DNA from: Saccharospirillaceae bacterium
GTDB lineage: Bacteria > Pseudomonadota > Gammaproteobacteria > Pseudomonadales > Oceanobacteraceae
Assembly: GCA_021208685.1 (NCBI GenBank)
Contig: JAJOJJ010000021.1
Span: forward strand, 1-46,352
Length of the DNA: 46,352 nucleotides
Reading direction: 5' to 3'
Each line of letters starts with the position of its first letter. Within the stretch, counting starts at the first letter, position 1. The notes under the pieces were generated by a model. It did not search any database. It was given only the letters and a program-made list of their open reading frames with translations, and was not told where the DNA came from. Of the stretch, positions 8,115-16,931 are shown in pieces. The position numbers and the translations under genes were made by a program.

Positions 8115-8891
8115 TTAAAAACCAAGACTGGACAGTAAGTCATCAACATCATCCTGGCTGGCAACTACGTCTTCACTGGACTTATTAATCTGCGGTCCCT
8201 CCGCAGCGATATTTGCGCCTTCCATCGGCGTTTCTGCCGAATCCATATCGGTATGAACAATTCCGGTAATCGAATCAACGTTTCCAGCCATGGCAACAAG
8301 CTGAACCAGCCGACTCTCGACATCCGTTACCAGTGCAGCCACTTTATGAATGACCTGACCGGTTAAATCCTGAAAGTCCTGCGCCAGTACGATGTCGGAC
8401 AGCTGTCCCTGCAAACGCCGGGACTGGCTCGCACTGTCGAGCAGAAACTGGTTTATATCTTTGGTTAAATTCCGGAATTCATCCGGTTTTAATTCTTTAT
8501 TCAGAAAACGCTGCCACTCAACCGATAATGCACTGGCTCTGTCATGGATATCGGCCGCTAAAGGCATTCCTGCATCCGCCAGATCCATCGTACGGTTGGC
8601 CGATTTATCGGTCATTTCCAATACATAGGCCAGCTTATCGCTTGCATGATCGATCTCCGATGCAGCCCCCACGGAATCAACCCGCAGATTTTTAATCGCT
8701 TCATGCAGAGCGCGGGTCAGTCGGCCGATTTCGTTGTACAGCGTACGGTCTCTAACCTCATTGAGATTATTAACCAACGCTACCGCCTTGCTGAGATCAC
8801 CGAGTTCCAGCTGCCTGAGCATGCTTTCTGCAAGGTTTTTGATTTCAGTGCCGACAGCGCTGATATCGGTATCCAGATTGATCCCGGCCAT
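8115..8891 (-). CDS. cheZ: CheY-P phosphatase CheZ
   Basis: CheZ dephosphorylates CheY-P and terminates the signal. The 258-residue product (ATG at 8891) is almost all helix. The conserved catalytic segment SDIVLAQDFQDLTGQVIHKV lies in the middle, with the Gln of AQDFQDLTGQ expected to be catalytic. The C terminus, DDVDDLLSSLGF, is the tail that binds CheY. The ATG at 8891 has an AGGAAG ribosome site eight bases upstream. The longer reading frame begins with TTG codons and is less likely. The 16-base gap to cheY shows one transcript. CheZ is a mark of beta- and gammaproteobacterial F6-type systems. Confidence 0.95.
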   Translation of the reverse strand: MAGINLDTDISAVGTEIKNLAESMLRQLELGDLSKAVALVNNLNEVRDRTLYNEIGRLTRALHEAIKNLRVDSVGAASEIDHASDKLAYVLEMTDKSANRTMDLADAGMPLAADIHDRASALSVEWQRFLNKELKPDEFRNLTKDINQFLLDSASQSRRLQGQLSDIVLAQDFQDLTGQVIHKVAALVTDVESRLVQLVAMAGNVDSITGIVHTDMDSAETPMEGANIAAEGPQINKSSEDVVASQDDVDDLLSSLGF

Positions 8892-8907
8892 CAAGTTGTC
8901 TTCCTGG

Positions 8908-9294
8908 TTAACCTTCGACACGTTCAAAGATCTTGTCGATCTTTTCTTTCAGCACCGCGGCCGTAAAGGGCTTTACGACGTAACCGTTAACCCCTGCCTG
9001 AGCAGCGGCAACAATCTGGTCGCGCTTGGCTTCCGCTGTCACCATCAGTACCGGCAGACTTTTCAGGCGATCATCGGCTCTGACTTTCTTGAGCAGGTCG
9101 AGACCTGTCATGCCAGGCATGTTCCAGTCCGTCACTAAGAAGTCGAAGTCACCATTCTGCAGCATGGGAAGTGCTGTTGTGCCGTCATCAGCCTCCTGGG
9201 TATTTGTGAACCCCAGGTCGCGTAACAGATTTTTGACGATTCGTCTCATCGTTGAAAAATCATCAACGATCAGAATTTTCATGTTTTTGTCCAA
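8908..9294 (-). CDS. cheY: Chemotaxis response regulator CheY (F6 system)
   Basis: CheY-P binds FliM and changes motor rotation. It is a stand-alone receiver domain with the acidic pair VDDF (Asp11, Asp12), phospho-acceptor Asp56 in VTDWNMPGM, the Thr in MVTAEAKRD and the Lys in GYVVKPF, very close to Pseudomonas and Vibrio CheY. A GGAGG ribosome site lies five bases from a TTG codon (9294) that gives [12 protein letters not shown]; Vibrio CheY3 also carries [11 protein letters not shown]. The ATG at 9282 is 17 bases away from the same site, too far to be ideal, so I prefer the TTG start. The 123-base gap to fliA probably holds the promoter, but I could not identify it with confidence. Confidence 0.95.
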   Translation of the reverse strand: MDKNMKILIVDDFSTMRRIVKNLLRDLGFTNTQEADDGTTALPMLQNGDFDFLVTDWNMPGMTGLDLLKKVRADDRLKSLPVLMVTAEAKRDQIVAAAQAGVNGYVVKPFTAAVLKEKIDKIFERVEG

Positions 9295-9417
9295 AACGAC
9301 CTCCAGTAATCGACTCTCTATATTCCAAGTCGTTCCTAAGGTTTAGTGTAGACACAGTTATCGCTTTATCCAGAAACAAAGCAGCCAGAAAAGATTTTTT
9401 TCAATAACAGGAAGGAG

Positions 9418-10149
9418 TTAGGACAACCAGCCGCCAAGACGCGCACGCAGGCGATGAGCCGCCTGACTGTGAAGCTGGCTCACCCGTGATTCGCTGACAC
9501 CCAAAACGGCGCCAATTTCTTTCAGATTGAGTTCTTCGTCGTAGTAAAGCGCAAGCACCAGCTGTTCCCTTTCGGGCAAATGACGGATTGCGTCGGCCAG
9601 TTGACGCTGAAAGGAATCCCGTTCAATACCATCCAGAGGGTTGGGTGATTCTTCTTCGAATACATCAAAACCGGCTTCGCTTTTTTCCACCACCTCTTCA
9701 AAACTGAATAAGCGGCAACCGGCACTGTCCTGCAGAATGGTGTGGTATTCGTCCTGACTGATGCCGAGAAAATCTGCCACTTCACTGTCTTCGGCATCAC
9801 GGCCTTTTTCACTTTCTATCTGTTTGATGGCATCACTGATGCGACGGGAATTACGGTGAACAGAGCGCGGAGCCCAATCGCCTTTACGGATTTCGTCCAG
9901 CATCGCACCACGGATACGGATACCCGCATAGGTTTCGAAGCTGGCACCTTTTCCGCCATCGTATTTACGCGCAGCCTCCAGCAAACCAATCATGCCGGAC
10001 TGAATCAGGTCATCAAGCTGGACACTGTCAGGCAAGCGGCCAATGAGGTGGTGAGCGATGCGTTTTACCAGCGTCGCGTGGTCACGCACCAGCTGTTCAT
10101 AATCGTGTTTTTGTACGTCGGAATACACCAGACAACTTCCTGCTGACAC
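9418..10149 (-). CDS. fliA: Flagellar sigma factor FliA (sigma-28)
   Basis: FliA directs RNA polymerase to late flagellar and chemotaxis genes and is held inactive by FlgM. The 243 residues show region 2 (DDLIQSGMIGLLEAARKYD, FETYAGIRIRGAMLDEIR), region 3 and region 4 (LPEREQLVLALYY, then the helix-turn-helix LNLKEIGAVLGVSESRVSQL). The start is GTG at 10149; the resulting MSAGSCLVY resembles the N terminus of Pseudomonas FliA, and GGGG lies upstream. A second GTG seven codons in (10128) has an AGGAAG site and is an alternative. It follows fleN by three bases. flgM is not in the window. Confidence 0.96.
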   Translation of the reverse strand: MSAGSCLVYSDVQKHDYEQLVRDHATLVKRIAHHLIGRLPDSVQLDDLIQSGMIGLLEAARKYDGGKGASFETYAGIRIRGAMLDEIRKGDWAPRSVHRNSRRISDAIKQIESEKGRDAEDSEVADFLGISQDEYHTILQDSAGCRLFSFEEVVEKSEAGFDVFEEESPNPLDGIERDSFQRQLADAIRHLPEREQLVLALYYDEELNLKEIGAVLGVSESRVSQLHSQAAHRLRARLGGWLS

Positions 10150-10152
10150 TCG

Positions 10153-10971
10153 TTATGCCCCGGCTTCCTGAACCAACCGATCGACGAAAAATTCCAGATG
10201 CCCCCGGGGTGTGGAAGGCAGTGGCCATGAATCAACTTTTTTAGCCAGGGCACGGAATGCGGTGGCTGCTTTTGAACGCGGGTAGGCGTCAATTACGGCT
10301 TTCTGACGCTGCACCGCTCTCTTCAGCGCATCATCCTGCGGAATGGCACCGACATACTGCATAGCCACTTCCAGGAACCGATCCGTTACTTTGGTGAGCT
10401 TGGCGAATAACGCATTACCTTCCTGCGGCGTGCGAACCATGTTGGCGACAATACGGAAACGGAATAAACCGTAATCGCGATTCAGCAGTTTGATCTGGGC
10501 ATAGGCATCCGTAATAGAGGTTGGCTCATCCGTCACCACCATCAGGACTTCCTGTGCCGCACGGACAAAACTCATCACGCTGTCGGAAATACCGGCCGCT
10601 GTATCAATAATAAGTACATCAATATCATCACCGATATCACTGAATGCCTGGATAAGACCAGCATGTTCCAGCGCGTTAAGCTGCGATAACTTCTGTGTTC
10701 CGGATGAGGCTGGCACAACCCGGATACCGCCCGGCCCTTTAACCATAACGTCGCGCAGATCACACTCTCCGGTGAGCACATTCTCAATGGTTTTATTCGA
10801 GCTGATGCCCAACAGAATGTCGATGTTGGCAAGGCCAAGATCGGCATCCAGCACAACCACTCTGCGCCCCATTTCTGCCAGGGCAATGGCCAGATTGACT
10901 GAGACATTGCTCTTGCCGACACCACCTTTACCGCCGGTGACCGCGATGACCTGCACAGGATGCCTTGCCAT
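10153..10971 (-). CDS. fleN: Flagellar number regulator FleN (FlhG)
   Basis: FleN is a MinD-family ATPase that limits the number of polar flagella, in Pseudomonas by binding FleQ and holding back its activity. The 272 residues begin with the deviant Walker A motif TGGKGGVGKSNVSVNLA (about 12-28), followed by VVLDADLGLANIDILLG and DVLIIDTAAGI, all typical of the family. It sits between flhF and fliA with gaps of six and three bases, the usual order in polar flagellates. A C-terminal membrane-targeting helix is plausible but not obvious by eye. Confidence 0.95.
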   Translation of the reverse strand: MARHPVQVIAVTGGKGGVGKSNVSVNLAIALAEMGRRVVVLDADLGLANIDILLGISSNKTIENVLTGECDLRDVMVKGPGGIRVVPASSGTQKLSQLNALEHAGLIQAFSDIGDDIDVLIIDTAAGISDSVMSFVRAAQEVLMVVTDEPTSITDAYAQIKLLNRDYGLFRFRIVANMVRTPQEGNALFAKLTKVTDRFLEVAMQYVGAIPQDDALKRAVQRQKAVIDAYPRSKAATAFRALAKKVDSWPLPSTPRGHLEFFVDRLVQEAGA

Positions 10972-10977
10972 TAGTCG

Positions 10978-12384
10978 TTATACTCCGTGTTGAATACTGG
11001 AATGCTGAGTGGCGAAGCTCATGGCTTCGGCGGCCTGCCAGCGGGTACGAGCCATACGTGCCATCTGCTCCGCCAGTTTCACCAGTTTGTCAGCATCCGG
11101 ATAATGCACATCATCAGGGATGTGCGGACCATCAGTCACCAGAGTCACCGGCAACTGAGTCAGTGCCGAGATGCTCATCGCAGGCCCAAGACTGAAACAC
11201 TCATCCAGCTTGGTAAATACACAACCCGCCAACCCTGCCGCTTTAAAATGTTCGTAATTTTCCTGCAGGCAACGTCCCTGACTGGTCAGGGGTAATACCA
11301 ACAGCTTTTTCAGACGCGTACCGGCTTGTTTAAGCATAGACAATTGCACAGAAAAATGTGGGTCCTGACTGGCCAGCCCGGCACTGTCGACCAGCACCAG
11401 TTTTTTATCGCGCACGCTGTCCAGTGTTTTATTCAGGTCACCGTTGACCGGCACAATGTGCAGCGTGACACCCAGAATCCGCGAAAATGTCCGCAACTGA
11501 TCGTGCGCGGCCACCCGGTAGTTATCGAGGGTAATCAAGGCGACCGACTCAGCACCGTGACGAATGACAAATTGCGCGGCCAGCTTGCCGATGGTCGTGG
11601 TTTTACCGGCACCTGTCGGGCCAACCAACGCATAGATTCCACCGCGATCGAGCAACCCATTCGGCGCGACCGGTAAATCAGCAGCAATCAGCTTTAACGC
11701 TTTATTCCAGGCATCTTCCAGAGAAACGTCTGCACCAATACGACTGGTCACTCTGTCGGCCCAGGCGGCTTCCAGTCCGACATCCTGACAACGCTGCCAC
11801 AACTGCGATTGTTGCCAGGTCAGTGGCCGACGGGTATCCCAGGCACTGCCCTGATGGCTGACCATCCAGTCTTTCAGTTCCCGCAATTCGCCGCTCATCT
11901 GCTGAATAACGCTGTTGTACAAGGCTTCGTCCTGTCCCGAGCGGCGTTGCAGTATTGCGTCTTCCGCAGCATTCCGGGCGGTTGCTTCCGTGGTTACGGT
12001 TGCGGTCATTGGATCTGCGCTGCGACGGCTGAAATCATCGTTTTTCAGACCACTCAACACCGCCGACAGGGAATCCTTGCTGGACACATCCCCCTGTCCG
12101 GCAAATGCCAGACGCTCCTCGTAGCGCTCATCACGCTTTTTAGTGGCTGCCGGAGCCGCCCGGGAAGCGGCTTTTGCCTCTTCAAGTTCTTGCTGAAGTT
12201 GTAACTGCCGCTCAATTTCAGAACGTTCCTGCTCATGCCCTGGCTGGTAATCCAGCGCAGCGACCACCTCAAAGCCAGCGGACACTTTTTTGCTCGACAG
12301 AATGACCGCATCCGCTCCCAGCGCCTGAGTGACCAGACGCAGAGCCTGCTGCATGTTAGCGGCGGTGAAGCGTTTCACTTTCAT
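10978..12384 (-). CDS. flhF: Flagellar placement GTPase FlhF
   Basis: FlhF is an SRP-type GTPase that marks the pole for flagellar assembly. With the ATG at 12384 (MKVKRFTAANMQQAL, like other FlhF proteins) it has 468 residues: the N-terminal B domain with a variable charged linker, the N domain, and the G domain from about 250. The G1 motif GPTGAGKT is at about 255-262, then the conserved ALITLDNYRVAAHDQL, VLVDSAGL and VFTKLDE motifs. A GAGTG ribosome site precedes this ATG; an upstream ATG three codons earlier is less likely. It follows flhA by 26 bases and overlaps no gene. Confidence 0.95.
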   Translation of the reverse strand: MKVKRFTAANMQQALRLVTQALGADAVILSSKKVSAGFEVVAALDYQPGHEQERSEIERQLQLQQELEEAKAASRAAPAATKKRDERYEERLAFAGQGDVSSKDSLSAVLSGLKNDDFSRRSADPMTATVTTEATARNAAEDAILQRRSGQDEALYNSVIQQMSGELRELKDWMVSHQGSAWDTRRPLTWQQSQLWQRCQDVGLEAAWADRVTSRIGADVSLEDAWNKALKLIAADLPVAPNGLLDRGGIYALVGPTGAGKTTTIGKLAAQFVIRHGAESVALITLDNYRVAAHDQLRTFSRILGVTLHIVPVNGDLNKTLDSVRDKKLVLVDSAGLASQDPHFSVQLSMLKQAGTRLKKLLVLPLTSQGRCLQENYEHFKAAGLAGCVFTKLDECFSLGPAMSISALTQLPVTLVTDGPHIPDDVHYPDADKLVKLAEQMARMARTRWQAAEAMSFATQHSSIQHGV

Positions 12385-12410
12385 AGTCAGCACTCGCTAT
12401 CGTAAGAACC

Positions 12411-14609
12411 CTATTTGCCACCGATGCTGGCAACAATGGTGATGCTCTTGTTATCCGGAACTTCCTGATACGCCAACACATGCAGTTGTTCGATGCTGTT
12501 GCGTACAAATTGTGCCATGGCCGCCCGCAGCTGGCTGGTCACCAGCAATACGGCCGGATTGCCTGCCATCTCTTGCGCCTGAACCGCTTCAGCCAATGAG
12601 CGCTGTAACGTATCGGCCATGCCGGGCTCCAGTACCAGACCGTATTGTCCGGCCTGTTGCCCGCTCTGCTGAAGGGTCTTAAGCAACAACTGTTCCAACC
12701 CCGGATCAAGGGTCATGACCACCAGTTCATCCGCATGACCAAAGATGTTCTGGACGATCATACGGCTCAGTGCGAGACGCGCAGCGGCTGTCATCGCGGC
12801 GGTATCTTGACTCGCACTGCCGCTATTCGCCAAAGACTCGGCAATGGAACGCATATCCCGGATAGGCACATGCTCACGCAGCAGGTTTTGCAGTACGGCC
12901 AGTAACTGAGTGATGTTGAGCGTGTTGGGCACCAACTCTTCGGCCAGCTTGGGTGATGCCTTGGCCAGCATATCGACCAATTGCTGAACGTCCTCATGAC
13001 CCAGCAACTCATGTGCGTGTCGCTGCAACTTCTGATTAAGATGTGTGGCCACCACCGTACTGGCATCCACCACGGTATAGCCAAGTGTCTGGGCACGGTC
13101 TTTTTGCGTGGCATCAATCCAGAAAGCATCCAGACCAAACGCCGGATCTTTGGCTGCAAGACCTTCGATTTTGCCGAATACCTGACCCGGATTAATGGCC
13201 ATCTCCCGCTCCGGGTATATTTCGGCTTCCGCCAGAGTGACTCCCATGAGCGTTATTCGGTATTGATTGGGCAACAGATCCAGATTGTCGCGGATGTGTA
13301 CAGAGGGCATCAGGAAGCCCATTTCCTGAGATAATTTGCGCCGCACGCCTTTAATACGGCTGAGCAGCTGGCCACCCTGATTTTTATCCACCAGGGGAAT
13401 CAGACGATAGCCCACTTCAAGACCAACCCGGTCAACCGGCTCAACATCGTCCCAGCCCAGCTCTTTGACCTCCATGTGTTTAATGGCTGCTTCAGCTTTT
13501 TCTTTCGGAGCCGCCAGAGCATTGCCACTGCCAGCCGGCAATGCCGCAGCGGCTTTCGGCTGAGCACCCATTCGCTGGGCAATGGCATCCCCCAGCTTGC
13601 CGCCGTCCTTACGCCAATGAATAAAGTAGGCAACACCGGCAGCAATAAAGGCCGCGCTGAGAAACACACCATGCGGCATGCCCGGAACAATCCCCATCAT
13701 AAACATCAGGCCTGCCGCCACGCCCAGAGCACGGGACGAGGCAAACATCTGACCAAAGACCTGTTGCCCCATATCCTCATCACCACCGTTACGGGTGACC
13801 ATAATGGCGGTTGCGGTGGACAGCAGCAGTGACGGAATCTGAGCAACCAGGCCATCACCAATGGCCAGCAGGGTATAAGCCGATACCGCGTCACCAAAAC
13901 TCAGTCCGTGCTGAGCCATACCGATACCAAAGCCACCGACGACGTTAATAATCAGAATTAAAATACCGGCAACCGCATCGCCTTTAACGAATTTACTGGC
14001 ACCGTCCATGGAGCCATAAAAATCCGCTTCTGCCGCAATCTCAGCACGACGGGTTTTCGCCTGATCGGCGTCAATGAGTCCGGCATTCAGGTCAGCATCA
14101 ATGGCCATCTGCTTTCCGGGCATCGCATCCAGGGTAAAACGGGCACTGACCTCAGACACCCGGCCTGCACCTTTGGTCACAACCACAAAGTTAATGATCA
14201 TCAGAATCATGAAGACCACCAGACCCACGGCATAATTGCCGCCGATCAGTACTTCACCAAAAGCCTCAATCACCTTACCCGCCGAGTCACCACCTTCGTG
14301 GCCATACAGCAATACCACCCGAGTAGATGCCACGTTCAGAGCAAGGCGCAGCAAGGTAGCAACCAGCAGGATGGTAGGAAAAATAGCAAAATCCAATGGT
14401 CGTCTGGCGTAAACACTGACCAGCAATACGACAATGGACAAAGCAATATTAAAGGTAAAAAAAGTGTCCAGTAAAAATGGGGGCAGTGGCAGTGTCATCA
14501 TGCCAAGCAAGACCAGCAGCATGACAGGAATACTTAAATTTCCCTGCGCAAGCAGTGACATACCACCTTTAAGCTGACCCAGCACCTGTTCTTTGGAGGC
14601 TACTGCCAT
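12411..14609 (-). CDS. flhA: Flagellar export gate protein FlhA
   Basis: FlhA is the large inner-membrane component of the flagellar type III export gate. The product (732 residues) has about eight N-terminal membrane helices, beginning with IPVMLLVLLGMMTLPLPPFLLD. The conserved FHIPEP-region cytoplasmic loop contains GKQMAIDADLNAGLID. The large cytosolic C-terminal domain runs from about residue 350. The reading frame opens further upstream at a GTG (14648), but that codon lies beside the -12 element of a sigma-54-like promoter and upstream of its expected start point. I therefore chose the ATG at 14609 (MAVASKEQVLGQL). It is the first gene of a flhA-flhF-fleN-fliA unit. Confidence 0.96.
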   Translation of the reverse strand: MAVASKEQVLGQLKGGMSLLAQGNLSIPVMLLVLLGMMTLPLPPFLLDTFFTFNIALSIVVLLVSVYARRPLDFAIFPTILLVATLLRLALNVASTRVVLLYGHEGGDSAGKVIEAFGEVLIGGNYAVGLVVFMILMIINFVVVTKGAGRVSEVSARFTLDAMPGKQMAIDADLNAGLIDADQAKTRRAEIAAEADFYGSMDGASKFVKGDAVAGILILIINVVGGFGIGMAQHGLSFGDAVSAYTLLAIGDGLVAQIPSLLLSTATAIMVTRNGGDEDMGQQVFGQMFASSRALGVAAGLMFMMGIVPGMPHGVFLSAAFIAAGVAYFIHWRKDGGKLGDAIAQRMGAQPKAAAALPAGSGNALAAPKEKAEAAIKHMEVKELGWDDVEPVDRVGLEVGYRLIPLVDKNQGGQLLSRIKGVRRKLSQEMGFLMPSVHIRDNLDLLPNQYRITLMGVTLAEAEIYPEREMAINPGQVFGKIEGLAAKDPAFGLDAFWIDATQKDRAQTLGYTVVDASTVVATHLNQKLQRHAHELLGHEDVQQLVDMLAKASPKLAEELVPNTLNITQLLAVLQNLLREHVPIRDMRSIAESLANSGSASQDTAAMTAAARLALSRMIVQNIFGHADELVVMTLDPGLEQLLLKTLQQSGQQAGQYGLVLEPGMADTLQRSLAEAVQAQEMAGNPAVLLVTSQLRAAMAQFVRNSIEQLHVLAYQEVPDNKSITIVASIGGK

Positions 14610-14648
14610 GACAACATCCGTCAGAAAAACATCATTGGATGAGGTCAC

Positions 14649-14664
14649 TGCAAAAAGCTTTCCT
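14649..14664 (-). promoter_or_regulatory. Sigma-54-like promoter of flhA
   Basis: On the minus strand the sequence AGGAAAGCTTTTTGCA has GG and GC separated by exactly ten bases and a full TTGCA -12 element; the -24 half is only a partial match to TGGCACG. Expected transcription start is near 14638, about 30 bases before the flhA ATG. In Pseudomonas flhA is a FleQ and sigma-54 target. No clear FleQ box was seen in the leader. Confidence 0.65.
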
Positions 14665-14692
14665 ATTTTCAGCCCGGCGGAAAAATATTCAT

Positions 14693-14714
14693 AAAAAAGC
14701 CGGTAAAAACCGGC
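14693..14714 (-). terminator. Intrinsic terminator downstream of flhB
   Basis: On the minus strand GCCGGT and ACCGGC form a perfect six-pair stem around a four-base loop, followed at once by six T residues. It lies ten bases after the flhB stop and separates the fliL-to-flhB unit from the sigma-54-like flhA promoter. Confidence 0.9.
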
Positions 14715-14723
14715 ACGGAAAAA

Positions 14724-15866
14724 TTATTTCGGATCAGGATCCACGCGAAGATCACGTGGAATCGGCATATCGGGTTTACGTTCTGGCTTCGGCCCACGAC
14801 CTTTAACATACAGGTCCATCTGATAAATGTATGCCAGCACCTGAGCCACGGCGACATACAGACCTTCCGGAATTTCTTCGCCAATTTTTCCGTGAGTGTA
14901 CAGAGCTCGCGCCAATGGTGGCGCCTGCATTTGTGCCACGTTATGTTCCTTGGCAATTTCCCGGATTTTCATCGCGACCTGATCACTGCCTTTGGCTACC
15001 AGAGTGGGTGCCCGCATCAGCTCCGAATCATAGCGCAACGCCACAGCAAAGTGGGTTGGGTTGGTAATAACCACATCCGCCGTTGGTACATCCGCCATCA
15101 TGCGTCGTTGCGATGCCTCACGCTGTAACTGACGAATACGCCCCTTCACTTCAGGACGACCTTCGCTTTCTTTATATTCGTCTTTAATTTCCTGCAGTGT
15201 CATACGCAGCTTTTTGGTGTGGCTGTATATTTGCCAGGGAACATCGGCTATCGCAATAACAACCGTTGAGAGACACAGGAAAATGATGCTCCATATAATA
15301 ATATGCACAGCGCCGCGCACAGCAGGTTCGGTATCTTTATGCTGCAGCAGCATGGTTTCTTCAAAATACGCCGACAATACAAGCCAGGCCATCAGGCCAA
15401 CCACCAGAACTTTGGCCCAGGATTTCACCAGCTCGACGAATGAATTCATTGAAAACATGCGTTTGAGGCCGCTGAGCGGATTCAGACGATCCATTTTCGG
15501 TGCCAGGGCTTTGGTAGAGAATATCCAGCCACCAATCCCCAAAGGACCCAGCAGCGCTGCCAGCAACACCAATAACAGCCAGGGTGCAAGAGCCAGAGTC
15601 GCCTGCCACAATGACGCCCCCAGATGAGCATACATAATGCTCTGATCGAAGGCGGCTTCCCGTTCCAGTGAAAAACTGAAACGCGCAATATGGGTTACAT
15701 GCTCGACCATCCATGATCCGAATGCCAACAACCCTAAGGCACCCAACAGCAATACCATGGTGGTATTTAATTCTTTTGAGCGGGGAGTCTGGCCCTCTTC
15801 ACGCGCTTTTTCCAACCTTCGCGCGGTGGGCTCTTCACTCTTTTCCTGGCCGGAATCTTCCGCCAT
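14724..15866 (-). CDS. flhB: Flagellar export switch protein FlhB
   Basis: FlhB is the inner-membrane export protein that switches substrate specificity from rod/hook to filament after self-cleavage. The 380 residues have the conserved N terminus (GQEKSEEPTARRLEKAREEG), four membrane helices between about residues 36 and 210, and the cytosolic domain with the autocleavage motif NPTH at 269-272. The start ATG is two bases from the fliR stop. A C-terminal basic and Pro-rich tail (about 360-380) is typical. It is the last gene before a strong terminator. Confidence 0.96.
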   Translation of the reverse strand: MAEDSGQEKSEEPTARRLEKAREEGQTPRSKELNTTMVLLLGALGLLAFGSWMVEHVTHIARFSFSLEREAAFDQSIMYAHLGASLWQATLALAPWLLLVLLAALLGPLGIGGWIFSTKALAPKMDRLNPLSGLKRMFSMNSFVELVKSWAKVLVVGLMAWLVLSAYFEETMLLQHKDTEPAVRGAVHIIIWSIIFLCLSTVVIAIADVPWQIYSHTKKLRMTLQEIKDEYKESEGRPEVKGRIRQLQREASQRRMMADVPTADVVITNPTHFAVALRYDSELMRAPTLVAKGSDQVAMKIREIAKEHNVAQMQAPPLARALYTHGKIGEEIPEGLYVAVAQVLAYIYQMDLYVKGRGPKPERKPDMPIPRDLRVDPDPK

Positions 15867-15867
15867 C

Positions 15868-16647
15868 TCAGGGCATCTCCGTCAATTTTTTGATAAATTC
15901 AAACAAGGTATCCATGTATCCTTGAAAACTTTGTGCCATTTCTCCCATGCTCAGCCATAAAATAAATAAACCGACGATCATCGTGACCGGAAAACCCAGC
16001 GCAAAAATATTCAATTGTGGTGCTGCGCGGGTCATAACGCCAAAGGCGAGGTTGACAATGAGCAGTGCCGTCATCGCCGGCAGTGATATCACCAGTGCGG
16101 CAGCAAACATCCAGCCACTCCAGGTAACAACGAGCCCAAGCTCCTGTTCTGTCCAACCTTCAAAACCAACCGGCATGGTATAAAAACTGTCAATCAGAAT
16201 TTCAATCAACACCAGATGTCCGTTTAATGACAAAAACACCAGGCTGACCATAAATAATAACCACTGACTGATCACCACCACCGATGCCCCCTGCGAGGGA
16301 TCAACGGTTGTTGCAATCCCCAAACCGGTCTGCATGGCAATCAGCTGCCCGGCGATCACAAATACCTGCGTCAGCAATTCCACAACAAAACCAAGCAGAA
16401 TGCCGATCAGCAATTGCTGCAGAATAATAATCAGAGAAGCCAGCGATAATGCATCGACTTTAACAAACGGCGGCAGAACAGGAACCACCACCAGCGTCAC
16501 AGTAACCGCCAGTATCAGGCGTATCCGTTGCGATACCATGCGCGTACCGATCAATGGCATCACCATGAGCAATCCGGCAATACGTGCAAAGGGATAGATA
16601 TACCGGCTTACCCAGTGACTGACGTCGAGTGCATCCAGTTCCAGCAC
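15868..16647 (-). CDS. fliR: Flagellar export gate protein FliR
   Basis: FliR forms the core export channel with FliP and FliQ in the basal body. The 259-residue product is a polytopic membrane protein with about six hydrophobic segments and the family signature around FARIAGLLMVMPLIG near the N terminus. It starts with GTG three bases after the fliQ stop and ends directly before flhB, so the fliP-Q-R-flhB order is the standard one. Length is normal for the family. Confidence 0.95.
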   Translation of the reverse strand: MLELDALDVSHWVSRYIYPFARIAGLLMVMPLIGTRMVSQRIRLILAVTVTLVVVPVLPPFVKVDALSLASLIIILQQLLIGILLGFVVELLTQVFVIAGQLIAMQTGLGIATTVDPSQGASVVVISQWLLFMVSLVFLSLNGHLVLIEILIDSFYTMPVGFEGWTEQELGLVVTWSGWMFAAALVISLPAMTALLIVNLAFGVMTRAAPQLNIFALGFPVTMIVGLFILWLSMGEMAQSFQGYMDTLFEFIKKLTEMP

Positions 16648-16650
16648 AGG

Positions 16651-16920
16651 CTATCCGATAATAAAGGGAATATTGGTGAAAATCTCTTTGGTGAAATCGA
16701 GCACTGCATTCACCGCCCAGGGGCCAAAAGCAATAATCGCCAACAGAGTAACAACCAATCGGGGAAGAAAACTCAGCGTTTGTTCGTTGATTTGCGTCGC
16801 CGCCTGAAAAGTGCTGACAACCAAACCCACGATCAAACTGGGAATGATCATGGCAACAACAATGGCCAGAACCAGATAAAGAGCATGCGTAAATAAATCG
16901 CCAATTTCTGCCGGAGTCAT
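16651..16920 (-). CDS. fliQ: Flagellar export gate protein FliQ
   Basis: FliQ is a small export-gate subunit with two membrane helices (about 15-38 and 50-75 here). The 89 residues starting MTPAEIGDLFTHALYL match the family in length and in the segment LIVGLVVSTFQAATQINEQTLSFLPR. A longer frame upstream would add 20 unconserved residues and overlap fliP, so the ATG at 16920 is chosen; AAGGAC lies upstream. Confidence 0.95.
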   Translation of the reverse strand: MTPAEIGDLFTHALYLVLAIVVAMIIPSLIVGLVVSTFQAATQINEQTLSFLPRLVVTLLAIIAFGPWAVNAVLDFTKEIFTNIPFIIG

Positions 16921-16931
16921 ACTGCCAGTCC

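Noticed and set aside
9295-9417. Possible sigma-28 promoter of cheY (minus-strand GCGATAA near 9365)
   Set aside because: Only the -10-like part is present; no TAAAG-like -35 lies at 14 to 16 bases, so I could not support it.
14930-14960. TTGTGCCA and similar fragments inside flhB as internal sigma-54 promoters
   Set aside because: They fall inside coding sequence and lack the GG-N10-GC arrangement.
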